DNA of 64,000 nt, taken from assembly GCA_029204225.1 (NCBI GenBank), contig CM055098.1, positions 3,647,607 to 3,711,606 on the forward strand. The letters are read 5' to 3'. The notes below the pieces were generated by a model. That model ran no database searches. It was not told where the DNA came from and worked only from the letters and a program-made list of their open reading frames with translations. Source of the DNA: Diphasiastrum complanatum. Its lineage: Eukaryota > Streptophyta > Lycopodiopsida > Lycopodiales > Lycopodiaceae. Position 1 is the stretch's first letter, and each line of letters begins with the position of its first letter. A program made the translations under genes and the position numbers. Shown here piece by piece: positions 34,871 to 46,120 of the stretch.

Positions 34871-35520
34871 TTTTAAGTGCATCACATGTCGGAAGGTGCA
34901 TGTTAAAAGAAAATTGACTACACTCACCTTTTGCCCGAAAAAAAGTGCGTGTAAAAAAGTTGACAACAAAAAAACAAGTAAAATAGAAATTACGATAGGG
35001 AAGGACAACTTCTTGGGCATTCCGCTCGAGGAAGGGCTTTCGCCCTCAGGCTATTAACGCCCTTTTTGGGTGGAATGCCCTCGGAGGGCGACCTATCCCC
35101 CCTATAAATTTTTCTTACATGCACCTTTTGGCATTCGGAATGTGCATGTAAAAACTTTTGAAAAAAAAAGGGGGAGGGGAACATATTTCACGTAGGGAGA
35201 CACCTTCCCTTTGTGAAAAACAAAAAATTAATTTTATGTTAACTAAAGCAATCTTCTTTCATAACAACTATGCATAGAATTGAAATGCTAATTTTCAAGA
35301 ATCAAGAGACCAAAGCCACCAAAATCTATGGCTACTGATCGTTGGAGTTTTTAGTTTACTAGAGTTTTGGCGAGGGGAAGGACGCCCTCCGAGGGTGAGC
35401 TTTATTTAAGTACCCATTACTCTTTGAATTTATTTTACACTCACCTTTAGAGCGGAAGGTGTGTGTAAAAGAAGGAAAAAAAATTTACACGCACCTTTTG
35501 GCATGAAGACATGTTAAAAA
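34871..35520. repeat. Cluster of five short hairpins
   Basis: Hairpins with the pattern TTTACACGCACCTTTT...AAGGTGTGTGTAAAA lie at 34871-34908 (weak), 34919-34953, 35115-35151 (perfect 10-bp stem TTACATGCAC), 35433-35470 (about 15-bp stem) and 35484-35520 (partial). Similar ones lie at 40231-40263 and 40330-40386, on the other side of the P450. Confidence 0.6.
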
Positions 35521-36116
35521 AAGGTTGTCACAAATTTTTTTGTCTCACATATATTATATTCTAAACCTCCACCATTTTCTTCATTAAAATGTCAAAAATG
35601 ATTTTAATACCCAATACTCTAATGGGAGAGACTATTTCAAAAATTCTGACAAAACTTACCCTATTTCCTATATTGAGCAGAGACTGAAGTTGGAAAAGAG
35701 AATGAAAATTTTAATATTATGACTTTGTGTGAAATTTGACTTTTCAGATTTGCCTTTCAAACATGGACAATTTTTACTTGCGTTCGTCGATTGGAATTTG
35801 ACAGTTTGTTTTTGACTCTCCTTAAAATGCAATTAAGCCTTTGACGTGAACTGCAGCTTGGTTGCAAATGCCAAAACTGACTGGACTCGAGATTCAGTGG
35901 ACGACCGTCGATCGATGCTTTGTAAAAATGCCATGTCAACGGAGCTACATACAAAAAATTATTCCAATCGAGAAAAGCAACAGACGAATAAGGCATGAGA
36001 GAAGAGTCAAATGGCGACTGCGCTAGTCACAGAGACAAAGAAGTCATTGTGAGATAACTTGGAAGATTGAAACCAGAACAGTGCATCACAGTGTTACACG
36101 CAAGCTGTAACTGCGA

Positions 36117-36142
36117 CCTCTCTCTCTCTCTCTCTCCCTCTC
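36117..36142 (+). promoter_or_regulatory. CT-rich tract upstream of the P450
   Basis: A (CT)n tract about 230 bp upstream of the TATA box. Such pyrimidine tracts are common in plant promoters; a role here is inferred. Confidence 0.4.
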
Positions 36143-36371
36143 GTGTTTTTTGTGAAGTAAGATAGTGCGTTGCAGCTATTGACGGCAGAGAGTGTCTGGT
36201 GGATGATATTTCCAATGAACCTGAGAAGAGACCACGTAATTTCCCTCTCCTTTGTGCAGCATCGACCAAGGCAACACAGCGAAAGTGCCCGTCACGCCAT
36301 CTCGGTCCTTAACCAGCTTTTGAACGCCCTTCTTAATTGTCTTCTCGCTTTGACAGTCTACTTTCCTAGTG

Positions 36372-36378
36372 TATATAA
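36372..36378 (+). promoter_or_regulatory. TATA box of the P450
   Basis: TATATAA lies 229 bp upstream of the start codon. Transcription would begin near 36405, giving a leader of about 200 nt. It is the only good TATA box close to the gene. Confidence 0.6.
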
Positions 36379-36606
36379 GACGTATACCACCTTAGTTCAA
36401 ATAGCTGTATTCTTCTGCTGATTGCCTCACCTTACTACACTTTAGATCATCTCAGTACTTTTGGTTATTGCAGAAACTTGATATCGCTTCTGTAACTATC
36501 ATCTGATTCCTTTGATCTTTATCTTATACAAGTTGTTGTCGAATCCTCATACAATTAGCTGCTCCCTGCAAGTGCTGGTCTAATCAGAAGTTACAAATCA
36601 GAAATA

Positions 36607-39270
36607 ATGACGGGACTTCAATGCCTCGTACTTGCGCTGCTAGTAGTACTTTGTTCTATAATCTTGCAGGTATGGAGCAAATTCGTCATGTTTGTGGGTC
36701 AATACTGGTGGAAGCCAAGACTCATGAGGAGATTGCTGATGAAGCAGGGATTGGCGGGACCTCGTCCAAGCTTCATGGTTGGCAACATGCATGAGATTGC
36801 GAAGATTAAGACTGAGGTGGCTGCAACAGACATGGAAGTTGGGGACCATGACATTATGGTCAGAGTCTGTGGTTACTACTGCCAATGGGCTGAAAAATAC
36901 GGTACACTCACTCATTTCCGTGGTGCTGATATTTTCCAAACTGCTAAATTTGTGATTCCTAGATCTCGTTTGCTGCATCATGATTCCTTATTCGTTCTCC
37001 TGATAGAAACGTGCTAAAAGTTGCTTCTATAAATGATCCTATTGAAAAAAAAAGGGTATATGAATAATTGACGAATCCAATAAAACAATAGGCATTGATC
37101 TGGAGCAGCGCTTAATCGGAGTTTAAAGTTATTACATTCTTCAATGCAGGAAAACGATTGGTATTCTGGTGGGGGATTGAACCCAGAATTACAGTCACAG
37201 AACCAGAAATAATCAGGGAAATTCTCGCTACTAAGGCTGGCCACTTTGGCAAGTCACCTTTACAACAGAAAGGAGGGACCGCTCTTCTTGGAAATGGCTT
37301 AATCATGGCAAATGGAGAAGACTGGGCACACAGAAGACGTATTGTTAGTCGTGCTTTTCAGCTTGAGAAGTTAAAGGTTTGCACCGAGCCGATAATTAAT
37401 TCTGAGTTTCTAGAACGATGTCCGTTGGCAGTGATGATAGACTATAATTATTCTTCAATTGATTAGGAACAGTCAAGTTTTTTATTTTCAAATTAATCTG
37501 ATGCTGACGTTGAATTACAGGGAATGGTACCTTCTATGGTCCAAAGTACGAATCAAATCCTAGAGCAATGGGATGCGTTAATCAGAATGAACGGAGGACA
37601 AACTGCGGAGATTGACGTATATGAGCAATTTGCCATTGTAACAGCTGATGTGATTGCTCGAACTTCATTTGGGAGTAGTTACGATCAAGGGAAAAAAGTT
37701 TTTGATTTATTAAGATCGCTTCAAAAGATTTTTGCGCAGTCCAATCGCTTTGTGTGGCTTCCTGGAAGCAGGTAACTCCGACTTGAACCCTTCGTGCTCT
37801 GGCTTACCATTGACTTCTAGTACTCACTATAGCTACCGAATAATTTACTTTGGAGGCCTGATCGAAAATGTCCATAAGGGAATGTAACTGCCCCATTTAT
37901 TGTCCTCAAATATTGTAGCTACCAATAATCAAATCCAGGTATGCAAGATCTGTTAATTGCTATATCGATGATCATTGTGGTTACTAGCTAAAAAGCAATA
38001 TAATTGGAATCGTTAAGCTTCTCGTTAAGCTGCAAGTGCAGAAATTCTCGGAATTGACATATTTCTTATGGGATTCTAACTGCATAATCTCAACTTAACT
38101 GTTGCTACAGGTTTCTTCCGACTCCCACAAATCGAAAAGTTTCCGCTTTGAAAAAAGCCATAGCGAAATCACTGAACGAGATTGTAGACGTGCGTCGTCG
38201 ATCCATTGGCACTGGGGTAGATGCTTCATATGGAAATGACTTGCTGGGTCTTATGCTGGCTGAGAGTGCTGGAACAACTTCAAAAAGTTCTACAAAAAGC
38301 TTCAAATTCAGCACGGAAGAGCTGGTGGAGGAGTGCAAAACCTTTTTCTTTGTTGGACACGAGACGACATTGATATTGTTGACATGGACCATGATGCTGC
38401 TAGCTTTATATCCAGAATGGCAAGACAAAGCACGTTTGGAAGTCCAAGAAAACTTCAAGGGGGGAGAGCCTGATGCTGACATGCTCAGTAAACTCAAGAC
38501 GGTAAGATTCAGATTTCACTAGCATTGTTCCACGCTATTGAACTTGGATATGACAAAAACGAGCAAGAGAATATAGCATGCATATATGCACATAAGAAAA
38601 TGTTAGTGTATCCGACGGAGCCTCATGGATTGCTGTTTCAGGTCTCTTTTGATTAAGGAGTTAGTACTTTTGACGCAAGCAAAACTGTCTATATACACTT
38701 GAATTTCCTGATTTTTCGAACGTGTTTGATGCAAAACTTTACAAAGTAGAACCCAATTTCTGTAAAGATTAGAAAGGTATCTTTGTATTAACTTTCGTAT
38801 GGACGGTGTTTGATATGCTCCTGTTTTCACTATGATTATTTCAGGTTAACATGGTACTCAACGAATCGCTGCGGCTATATCCTCCTGCGCCAGTTCTAGT
38901 GCGCGAATCATTCAAAGACATGAAGCTCGGTGATATGTTTGTTCCCAAAGGCTGCACATTCTGGATGCCCATTCTTGCAATTCACCATGACTCAGAATTG
39001 TGGGGACCTGATTCCAAGGAATTTAGGCCAGAACGATTTGCAGAAGGTATTTCAAAAGCCTGCAAAAGACCCAATGAATTTATGCCCTTCTCGTTTGGCC
39101 CAAGAGCATGTGTCGGCCAGACATTCGCCATGATGGAAGCTAAGACTATTTTGGCGATGGTGCTGCTGCGTTACAGATTCCGTTTATCTTCCTCATATCG
39201 ACATGCCCCAGTTACTTCCATCACCATCAAACCAAAATACGGCATGCCACTAATAGTTGAACATGTGTAG
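36607..39270 (+). CDS. Cytochrome P450, CYP72 clan (CYP735/CYP709-like), five exons
   Basis: Exons 36607-36901, 37150-37376, 37521-37771, 38111-38501 and 38845-39270 join in frame across four GT-AG introns to give 529 residues, the usual length. An N-terminal membrane anchor (about residues 6-23) is followed by the hinge GPRP (51-54). Later come the I-helix GHETT (340-344), ExxR (E395, R398), PERF (450-453) and the haem loop FSFGPRACVGQ with ligand Cys477. The protein would sit in the ER membrane and oxidise a small molecule with NADPH-P450 reductase. C-terminal features (KLGD, YRHAP, IKPKYG) recall CYP735 cytokinin hydroxylases and CYP709. The substrate is not provable from sequence. There are no stops or frameshifts, and the gene stands alone among transposons. 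Confidence 0.9.
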
Positions 39271-39713
39271 TTACGAGTACAACATGTCACCTTTCTATGC
39301 TGACATTTTGAAATTCCAATTTTTTTTGGTGCCTATTTGCGCCAATTTAGTAAATTTTCAAAGCATATAGTATGTTGACATAGAGAATTATGACGTTGTT
39401 CACGATCCCCTGTGTTTTTAAAGGGACGATCATGAAGACCACATACGGGGGAGGACAAAGCTCGCTTCTCCCATTTGTCAAATCTAATGAGATAAAATAT
39501 GAAACTTATTTGCCATCTCTTGAGACTTAATCACAGGAGGTTTCTGACACCTCTGGAATCTACCGCTTCTTGAACGATTAGTTTTGCGTTACAGTTTTGG
39601 CTCCCATCTGTTAATTCTAGGATTCATGAGCTGTGCTTTGCAAAGAGCTAGGCTCCACCTTTAATGTGCAAAGGATATGCTGGCCTTTCACTTTATTTGG
39701 TTGCATGAGTCAA

Positions 39714-39780
39714 GGGTGTTGGCTCAATTGGTTATCTGGTCTCAAGTTTTAGCCTCCCCTTGGAAACCAAGAATCATTTA
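39714..39780 (+). repeat. tRNA-derived SINE-like copy 1
   Basis: Starts GGGTGTTGGCTCAATTGG, with the A-box-like TGGCTCAATTGG at 39720-39731, then a decayed B-box region (AGTTTTAGCC) and CTCCCCTTGGAAACCAAGAA. It matches copy 2 at 44374-44453 beyond the tRNA-like part. About 20 bp between the boxes are deleted. Confidence 0.55.
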
Positions 39781-40230
39781 ATTGCATGAGGCTCAAACTT
39801 TGCAAAAAATTGAACTTTTGAGGAAACCATCTTTGAGTCACAATAAGACTTGAAACTCATAGTAACGCATCTTTTGCCATCTCATGTCCGTTACCTTGGC
39901 ATTCTTGAAAATTGTAAAAGACTAATATCTACCTTCCAAAATATTTTCTTTGGCAAATAGACCAAGTTTTTGAAAAATCTTGGCTATTACATGAAGTTTT
40001 TAACCTTTTTAACTTGAAAGGTAAGAATGGCCCTCAAAATGACAAAGTGCGCAATTTTTTCTCTCTCTTTGAGATTCATGTTGGCCTTTGAAGAATGAGC
40101 TAATTCCAATGGCCCACAACATCACCTTTTAACCCTTGGACTGGTCACTCCTTCCAAGGGCCCCTCCTGTTTTGTGAAGACAATGCTCATGTGATGCAAT
40201 AGTTTACAAGCTTATAAAAGTATGTGTTTG

Positions 40231-40386
40231 TTATACACAACCTTCCACAAGAAGTGTGTGTAATTTTTGAAGTCATTAATCGCATTTCATATAATGAAAT
40301 CATTCAGAATGGTATCTATCTATTTTGTTTTATACAACCTTTTGCATGGAAGGTACACAACTTTTTGTGTCAAAGGTTGTGTATAA
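40231..40386. repeat. Two hairpins related to the 34.9-35.5 kb cluster
   Basis: TTATACACAACCTT...AAGTGTGTGTAA (40231-40263), and a larger one from TATACAACCTTT to AAAGGTTGTGTATA (40330-40386) with an inner repeat. Confidence 0.6.
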
Positions 40387-42229
40387 TTTGACCTATGCAA
40401 GATTATCATAAAACAAGAATGTAATATATACTACAAAGGCACTACCAAAAATCTCGAGTTGCAAGGTAATTTTTTTTTCTCTTTCCAAATCCAACGTTGT
40501 CTTGGAACTCTGACATAAATGGTTAGCAATCCATCTTCTTACCTCAAGGATTAAGCTCTAAATGAGTAGAGATATGACAACAATAAGAATTATATATAAT
40601 GATTTTGTTAACACAAATAGATTTATTTGACTACTATTGTTGGTGAAGATGTTGGTGTGTCACTCATGTTGAGAGCCTAGGGATGCATTCAAGAAAAGAG
40701 AGGTTTGCAATTGTTTTTGTTATTTATGGCTTTATATGAAGCTGCATTTAAAGTGGGGGCATGCATGCAATAAAAAGAAAGTCTTGTTGCTTTAGAACTT
40801 GCGTATAGAGATGCATTTAAAGGAACGAGTTCTTGCAATAAAGTCCTTAGAAATGTGGCAACACTTTTTGTGCGCACATACCCTTATTGTTTAAGACATT
40901 AACTTCAATGCTCACTTTTGCTTAAACTCCATTGACCAACTTTAACACGTAGTGATGCCTTTTGCAAGGCAATTGGCAAAAAATAAAATTTCAAGCCAAA
41001 TTCCATTTTGGAGAAGCTCATGGTAGATCCACTTTGCCTAGAAAAGGACCTTCTCCATTGGACTATAGCTCTCAATGGAAGGGCCTTGAAACATATATGT
41101 GGAATACTCAAATAACTCTAAAGAGGCACTCAATCTGGCCCACAAACACCTTTAGACGAGTCCAAGAGGGATATTACTCTTAAAGTATGTGGGGCCCACA
41201 AAAATCTTAAGAGAGCTCTTGCTCTTAAATATGTGGATCCCACAAACATGCCTAAAGCATGTGGGGAAAATAGGCTCCTTAGGCTCTTAAAGTATGAGGC
41301 CAAAAGGACTTCAAGAGGGCTATTACTCGTAATAAATGTGCAATACATATAAATCATAACTGCAATTCAAAATTTCATCCATGAGGCCTACTTATTTTAA
41401 AGACTCCAATTGTGAGAGCCATACTTTGAGGGTTGAAATTACAACCAAATTAGATTTGTAGGAAAAATGAGATCCTATCATATGCCCTAGGTAATGATCC
41501 CCAAACTCAATTTGAGTGATTGATTTAGGTAGATTTGAGCTAACACACATTATGAATAACCAAGAGTCCTTGGTTCGGCTTGCCCACCTAGGTCCAATTC
41601 TACGCTCATGCTTCGATGGATGATATGTAAGCCTAAGGCCTACTGAAGATTAGGAAAATTTTATGTTCAAGAATTTACATTGTTGTTCATTCTTGAGGTA
41701 GATCAACTCATGCGAAGATATGCTATCCTCAAGAATTTTACCTTGTTTGACGAAATCTGCCTACTTTTTCATGTACGAGTAGATAAAACGATATGGCCTT
41801 TGCCATATAACATTTCATAACAGTGTCAAGTGCCATACCTAGCCAAGCAAGCTAGGAAATGGAGGCAACTACCACACCTGTGTTGAAAAGAACCAAAGAT
41901 GAGCATTTACCACAAGCTACCACAAAGCTCATATCAAAGTGAAGTTGAAAATGAGATGGATTCCATTACAGAAGATGGAGAGTACATGGATTCAGGTGAT
42001 GCCCACATGAGACCTAGCAAGCCCCAAGATCCCAAGGCTCACAGTCACAAAGGAGGAAGAGGAGATGGAGCTCCTAGTTCTCTCAATTGCAAATGACCCA
42101 AAAGATCCCAAAAGTGATGTCTCTTGCCTACTTATAGGCAATCTCCTAACTTGATGTACTCTTGATTAGCTTTCAAAATATCATTCATATGCTAAACTTG
42201 ATCCACAACTGCTGGAACTACAACCTCTG

Positions 42230-43183
42230 ACAAATCCACACTAATAGGTGTAATGGTTCGTGGCCATACAATGCAAAGAAGGGTGTCATGCTAATCGACA
42301 CATGTGGAGTGCTGTTATAACAAAATTCAGCTGACTACAACACTCTATCCACTTTCTTTGATGATCTGAAACAAAATGTCGTAGATAGCACTCCAGCAGC
42401 CACTGGTTGACCCTTTCCATTTGTCCATCAATTTCTGGATGAAATCATGTACTTAAGCACACTTTAGTGCCCAACTTGTTCATTAAGACCTTCCAGAAAG
42501 TGGAAATAAATCTGCCATCTCTATCACTCACTATCTCCTTTAGTATTCCATGTAATTTGAAGACATTTTTTAAAATTATCTATGCTATTTGGGTTGCACT
42601 GTCATTAGTTTTGTAAGGTAAGAAATGTTATGCTAATACTTGTCCACCGTTGTGTAGAAATAGATAGTGGATGCAATAAACTTGGTTGCTTGACATGTTC
42701 CACCTTATTCACTTGACAAGAAATATATTCTTGCACATATGTATATATAATCTTGTTCATACCAGCCCATTTGAATAGCTTTCTGATTGTTTGATATGTC
42801 TTCAACATTCCACTATGCCAGCCGCTCGGAGATGAATGTAGCTCATATAATACTTGTGGAATAAACTTAGATTTAGGAGCAAGTACAACTCTGAAATTAT
42901 CATAGAACAATGTTTGTCCTTGCCTCCTATAACGAAGATGAACAACACAATTAGGATTTTGTAATTCCTCCCAAATTTCCTTTAAATCGAAATCCTACAT
43001 GTACTCTGCTTGAAGTTCCTTTATCCAATTAGCATTCAGCGGAGTTACTATAGAAATTGTTCCAAATCTTAATTTCAACCAAAACATTCAATGCTCCTCT
43101 GTGAGAGGGTGATCCAAGATTTCTTGTTGATGTTCCATCAAATAGGCTATATATTCTTCTGTAGAATTTGATGATGCCCCCCC
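42230..43183 (-). pseudogene. Ty3/gypsy RNase H end and integrase
   Basis: The minus strand gives, from right to left, remnants of the RNase H-integrase connection, the zinc-binding part (ELHSSPSGWHSGMLKTYQ ... YVQEYISCQ, first Cys lost), and the core (EIVSDRDGRF, HPEIDGQMERVNQW, LECYLRHFV). The integrase would insert gypsy cDNA. Stops and frameshifts inactivate it. Its other half (protease and RT start) is at 55438-56147, beyond copia B. Confidence 0.85.
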
Positions 43184-44248
43184 TATTAGATTTCTTATGC
43201 TTTGCCTTAAACAAATCGTTCAAGTAATGAGCATCCTGAAAACCGAAAGCCGACTACATGTTTTCGGACCTTCACATTTTTTCCTTTGAGATTTTTTTGC
43301 CTTGACTATTTTTAAAGCACCTTCGCCTTTTTCGGCCCTCCGCGAAAAAGGAGACACAATAGCCAGAATGCCTTAGAAACCATTTTTAAGGCACCTTCAT
43401 CTTTTTTGCCTCTTCGCAAAAAAGGAGACACACATGCCAGAATGACTTAGAATCAATTTTAAGGCACCTTCACCTTTTTTGCCCCTTCGCAAAAAAGGAG
43501 ACACAGTAGCCAGAATGCCTTAGAAACCATTTCTAAGTAACCTTCGCCTTTTTCGCCCCTTCGCAAAAAAAAGGAGACACACAAGCCAGAATGACTTAGA
43601 ATCAATTTTAAGGCACCTTCGTCTTTTTCGCCTTTTTCTCCTTTTCCCTACCTTCGGCTTTTTTTGCCTTTTTCCCTACCTTCGCTCTAAGGACACCTTC
43701 GGGATTTACATGCCTTCAGTCTAAGGGCACCTTCGGGTTTTTCGGCTCTTTCACGTTTTGCTACATTGGCTGACCGACGTCGCCAACTTATCAACAACCC
43801 TAAAAACAGCTGGACAACTAACTTATCCCAAAGGCGGTTGGCGGGTGGTGGTTACCAACTTTGTACATATGCAAAGACTGGCGTAAATAGCATTAAAGGC
43901 TTGTAAGATATTTTTTTCTCGACACTTGTAAATCTATATATATTAGCTGATTCAAGCTATGTAAGTGTTAATTGAGTTAACTGAATGTCTCTTTCAATCA
44001 GAGTCTTTATCTGTAGCCAGCGTTATCACGCTCAACAAGCTGAAGTTATTACTTTAAGCTATTGTACTCACTGTTGATATTTATCAGAGTGCAATTTTTG
44101 TCTCACTATTGCATCGTTCATTTGCGCATTCTGTATGAATTCTTCTACTTGAATAATTCTGCTGCTAACTGTTGCATTTTCGTTCCTACACGTCACGCTC
44201 CATCCTCGAGCTTCTGCTACCGCTCACGCGCCCCGCCGTTTTACGACA
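43184..44248 (+). repeat. 5' LTR of element B
   Basis: 1065 bp. Starts TATTAGATTTC (TG changed to TA) and ends GACA before the primer site. Contains at least four tandem units of about 70-85 bp (43310-43640) built around CACCTTCGCCTTTTTCGCC and GGAGACAC. Confidence 0.85.
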
Positions 44249-44260
44249 TGGTATCAGAGC
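44249..44260 (+). other. Primer binding site of element B
   Basis: TGGTATCAGAGC directly follows the LTR end, identical to copies A2 and B2. Confidence 0.9.
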
Positions 44261-44373
44261 AAGCATTTCTACTGCATTATTAGTCTTGTTTCTATCAGGA
44301 CGTCTTTCTAGCAAACGCGCAGCCAACAATATTTCGACAGTCGTTGTTTCTACCAACGATCTCGTTCAACCAT

Positions 44374-44453
44374 AATGCTTCTTGGTTTCCAAGGGGAGGC
44401 TCGAACCTGAGACCAAAGAAACTTTGGATGTCTAACCAACTGAGCCAACCCCG
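44374..44453 (-). repeat. tRNA-derived SINE-like copy 2
   Basis: On the minus strand: GGGGTTGGCTCAGTTGG (A box TGGCTCAGTTGG, 44436-44447), then GGTTCGAGCC (B box, 44398-44407), then CTCCCCTTGGAAACCAAGAA. Box spacing is about 40 bp, as in Pol III tRNA promoters. It lies between the primer site and gag of element B. Stems do not pair well, so it is not a working tRNA. Confidence 0.6.
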
Positions 44454-44459
44454 TTGTAG

Positions 44460-45250
44460 ATGGATCCATCATCTAGTTCATCTCTCATAAACAAACTCGA
44501 TGGAGATAACTACCATCTCTGGAAATTCAAGATGAAGGTTTTACTTCTAGCCAAAGAACTGTGGGACATCGTTGATGGCACATAGCTCAAACCAGAAGGT
44601 GATGCAGTCGTCATCACCAAGTGGAGACTGAGAGATGGCAAAGCATTTGCCATTATTACCCTCAACATCAAGGACACTCAGATCATCCACATACGTGCTG
44701 CTCAGACCGCTAAGGATGCATGGGACATCCTAACAACTCTCTACAACATTAGAGACATTAAATCCAAGCTCCATCTGAGGAAGAAATTCTTCACCCTCAG
44801 AATGTCTAAAGCAGATAGTGTTTCGAGCCACCTCAACACCTTCAAAAATCTTATGGAGCACATGAGTGCAACAGGCTCAGTCATAGAAGATTCTGATGCA
44901 CTCATGACTCTATTATTGAGTCTACCTGAGGCCTACAAAAATTGGGTAATGGCAATTTCTACCTAGGAGCACCTCACTCTATCAAGAGTAATATCATTGC
45001 TTCAACAAGAGGAGATCAGAAGATCAGCATCCTCCTCAGGCTCAGGATCGGATCCTCAATCTCTGTATTCAAAAAGTCAGAAGTTTAGATCCAAGAGATC
45101 TACAAAGTCAGGCTCTACTGACAAGAAGAGCAACATGCAGTTTGGATGAAATTCCGGTTCAGGATCGAATTCAAGCTCTTGATCATTCCAACCAGTGCAG
45201 AAACTTTTCTGTAGATATTGTAAGAGGACTGACCACGAAATCAAGGACTG
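44460..45250 (+). pseudogene. Copia gag (B)
   Basis: Starts MDPSSSSSLINKLDGDNYHLWKF (read as two pieces: MDPSSSSSLINKL and DGDNYHLWKF) with the UBN2-type core DLWDIV-like segment, SKLHLRKKFFTLRMS, and LMTLLLSLPEAYKNW. The CCHC knuckle CRYCKRTDHEIKDC (45210-45251) is intact. TAG stops near 44583 and 44967 and TGA stops near 45148 and 45180 interrupt it. Confidence 0.85.
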
Positions 45251-45785
45251 CCAAACTTTGAAGTACAACAACGAAAAGAAGAAGCAGTTCCAACAACAAG
45301 CACATAGTGCTACAGCCAGTCACTTAAATCAACAACAACAAAAAGAAGAAGATGAAGTAGCTTTCATGACCAAAGTCGGAGAACAACATGATATGAATTC
45401 CTGGTATCTAGACTTTGGAGCAACTCAACACATGACTCACCATCGCGACTGGTTCAAAGACTACAAGTCATTCATCCACTCTCGAGCTGTGCAACTTGGA
45501 GACAACTCATCACATTCAATCGAAGGTGAAAGAACAGTCAGAGTAGAATTCAAGAGGTGAAGTCAAGTTGCTAAATTTGACGTTCTCCACATTCCAAATC
45601 TGACCAAGAATCTGCTCTCAGTTAGCAGGATCACCGATTCAGGTCAGAAGGTCAAACTCGATACAGAAGGCTGCACAATTCTTGACAAATCTCGAAAGGT
45701 TCTAGCCTACGGAAGAAGAAGTGGCTATCTGTACAAACTCACTCAGCCATTGCTATTCTTCTAATAGTCAAGCTCTTCATACAGC
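45251..45785 (+). pseudogene. Copia protease, interrupted by element C (B)
   Basis: The active site reads SWYLDFGATQHMTHH: DFG at 45411-45419 instead of DSG, so catalysis is lost. The frame stops at 45560. NLTKNLLSVSRITDSG and GRRSGYLYKLT follow. The pre-integrase region is cut at 45786-45790 by element C and resumes at 51844. Confidence 0.85.
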
Positions 45786-45790
45786 CACTT
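45786..45790 (+). other. Target-site duplication of element C, left copy
   Basis: CACTT, identical to 51839-51843. Removing C and one copy leaves an open frame across the junction in element B. Confidence 0.9.
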
Positions 45791-46065
45791 ACTTAGAATT
45801 TGCTTTGCACAGGAACACAGATCATGCTACACAATAACACAGACAGAAAACACTCTCTACAACAAGCTCATATAGCAACTGTATTTCTCATAATGAAATT
45901 ACACTGTACATATAGTTGTACACTCAGGCAACCCATGCATGACCCAGGTTGCCGTTGGCGGGACGCGTGTCCTGTCGACTTGCCTCGTGGCGAGGCCAAC
46001 TTGTCCTTATCCACTGATAGGACCCACAGTATAGTAACACAGTGATTCTAACTTTAATTTTAACT
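45791..46065 (-). repeat. 3' LTR of element C
   Basis: On the minus strand it starts AGTTAAAATT after the purine tract (46066-46079, AAGGGAGAGAGAG type) and ends CTAAGT. The ends are not the usual TG...CA. Confidence 0.85.
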
Positions 46066-46120
46066 CTCTCTCCCTTAAAGTAGAGTCACTTTTTATACAG
46101 TCATATACATAGCTTTAAAG

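Larger units (their letters stand above)
34561..36116. other. Intergenic region upstream of the P450, rich in small inverted repeats
   Basis: No gene. It holds a 25-bp poly-C run (34813-34837), GC-rich inverted words (GCCTTCGGCCC, GGGCTTTCGCCC, GCCCTCGGAGGGC) and five hairpins listed separately. Confidence 0.5.
39271..42229. other. Intergenic region downstream of the P450
   Basis: No supported gene. It contains a SINE-like copy (39714-39780), two hairpins (40231-40263, 40330-40386) and a local imperfect duplication around GTGGGGCCCACAAA (41190-41255). A 65-residue frame at 41899 has no recognised content. Confidence 0.5.

Noticed and set aside
36170-36421. 83-codon frame upstream of the P450
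   Set aside because: It overlaps the TATA box and promoter, has no recognisable content, and ends before the likely transcription start.
38105-38497. 130-codon minus-strand frame in P450 exon 4
   Set aside because: It is a shadow of the exon; the plus-strand frame holds the I-helix motif.
41899-42096. 65-codon frame
   Set aside because: No motif, no neighbour in frame and no conserved copy. Treated as chance.
44374-44453. Functional tRNA gene
   Set aside because: A and B boxes are present, but acceptor and T stems do not pair and no clear anticodon loop forms. The related copy is further decayed, so SINE-like is the better call.
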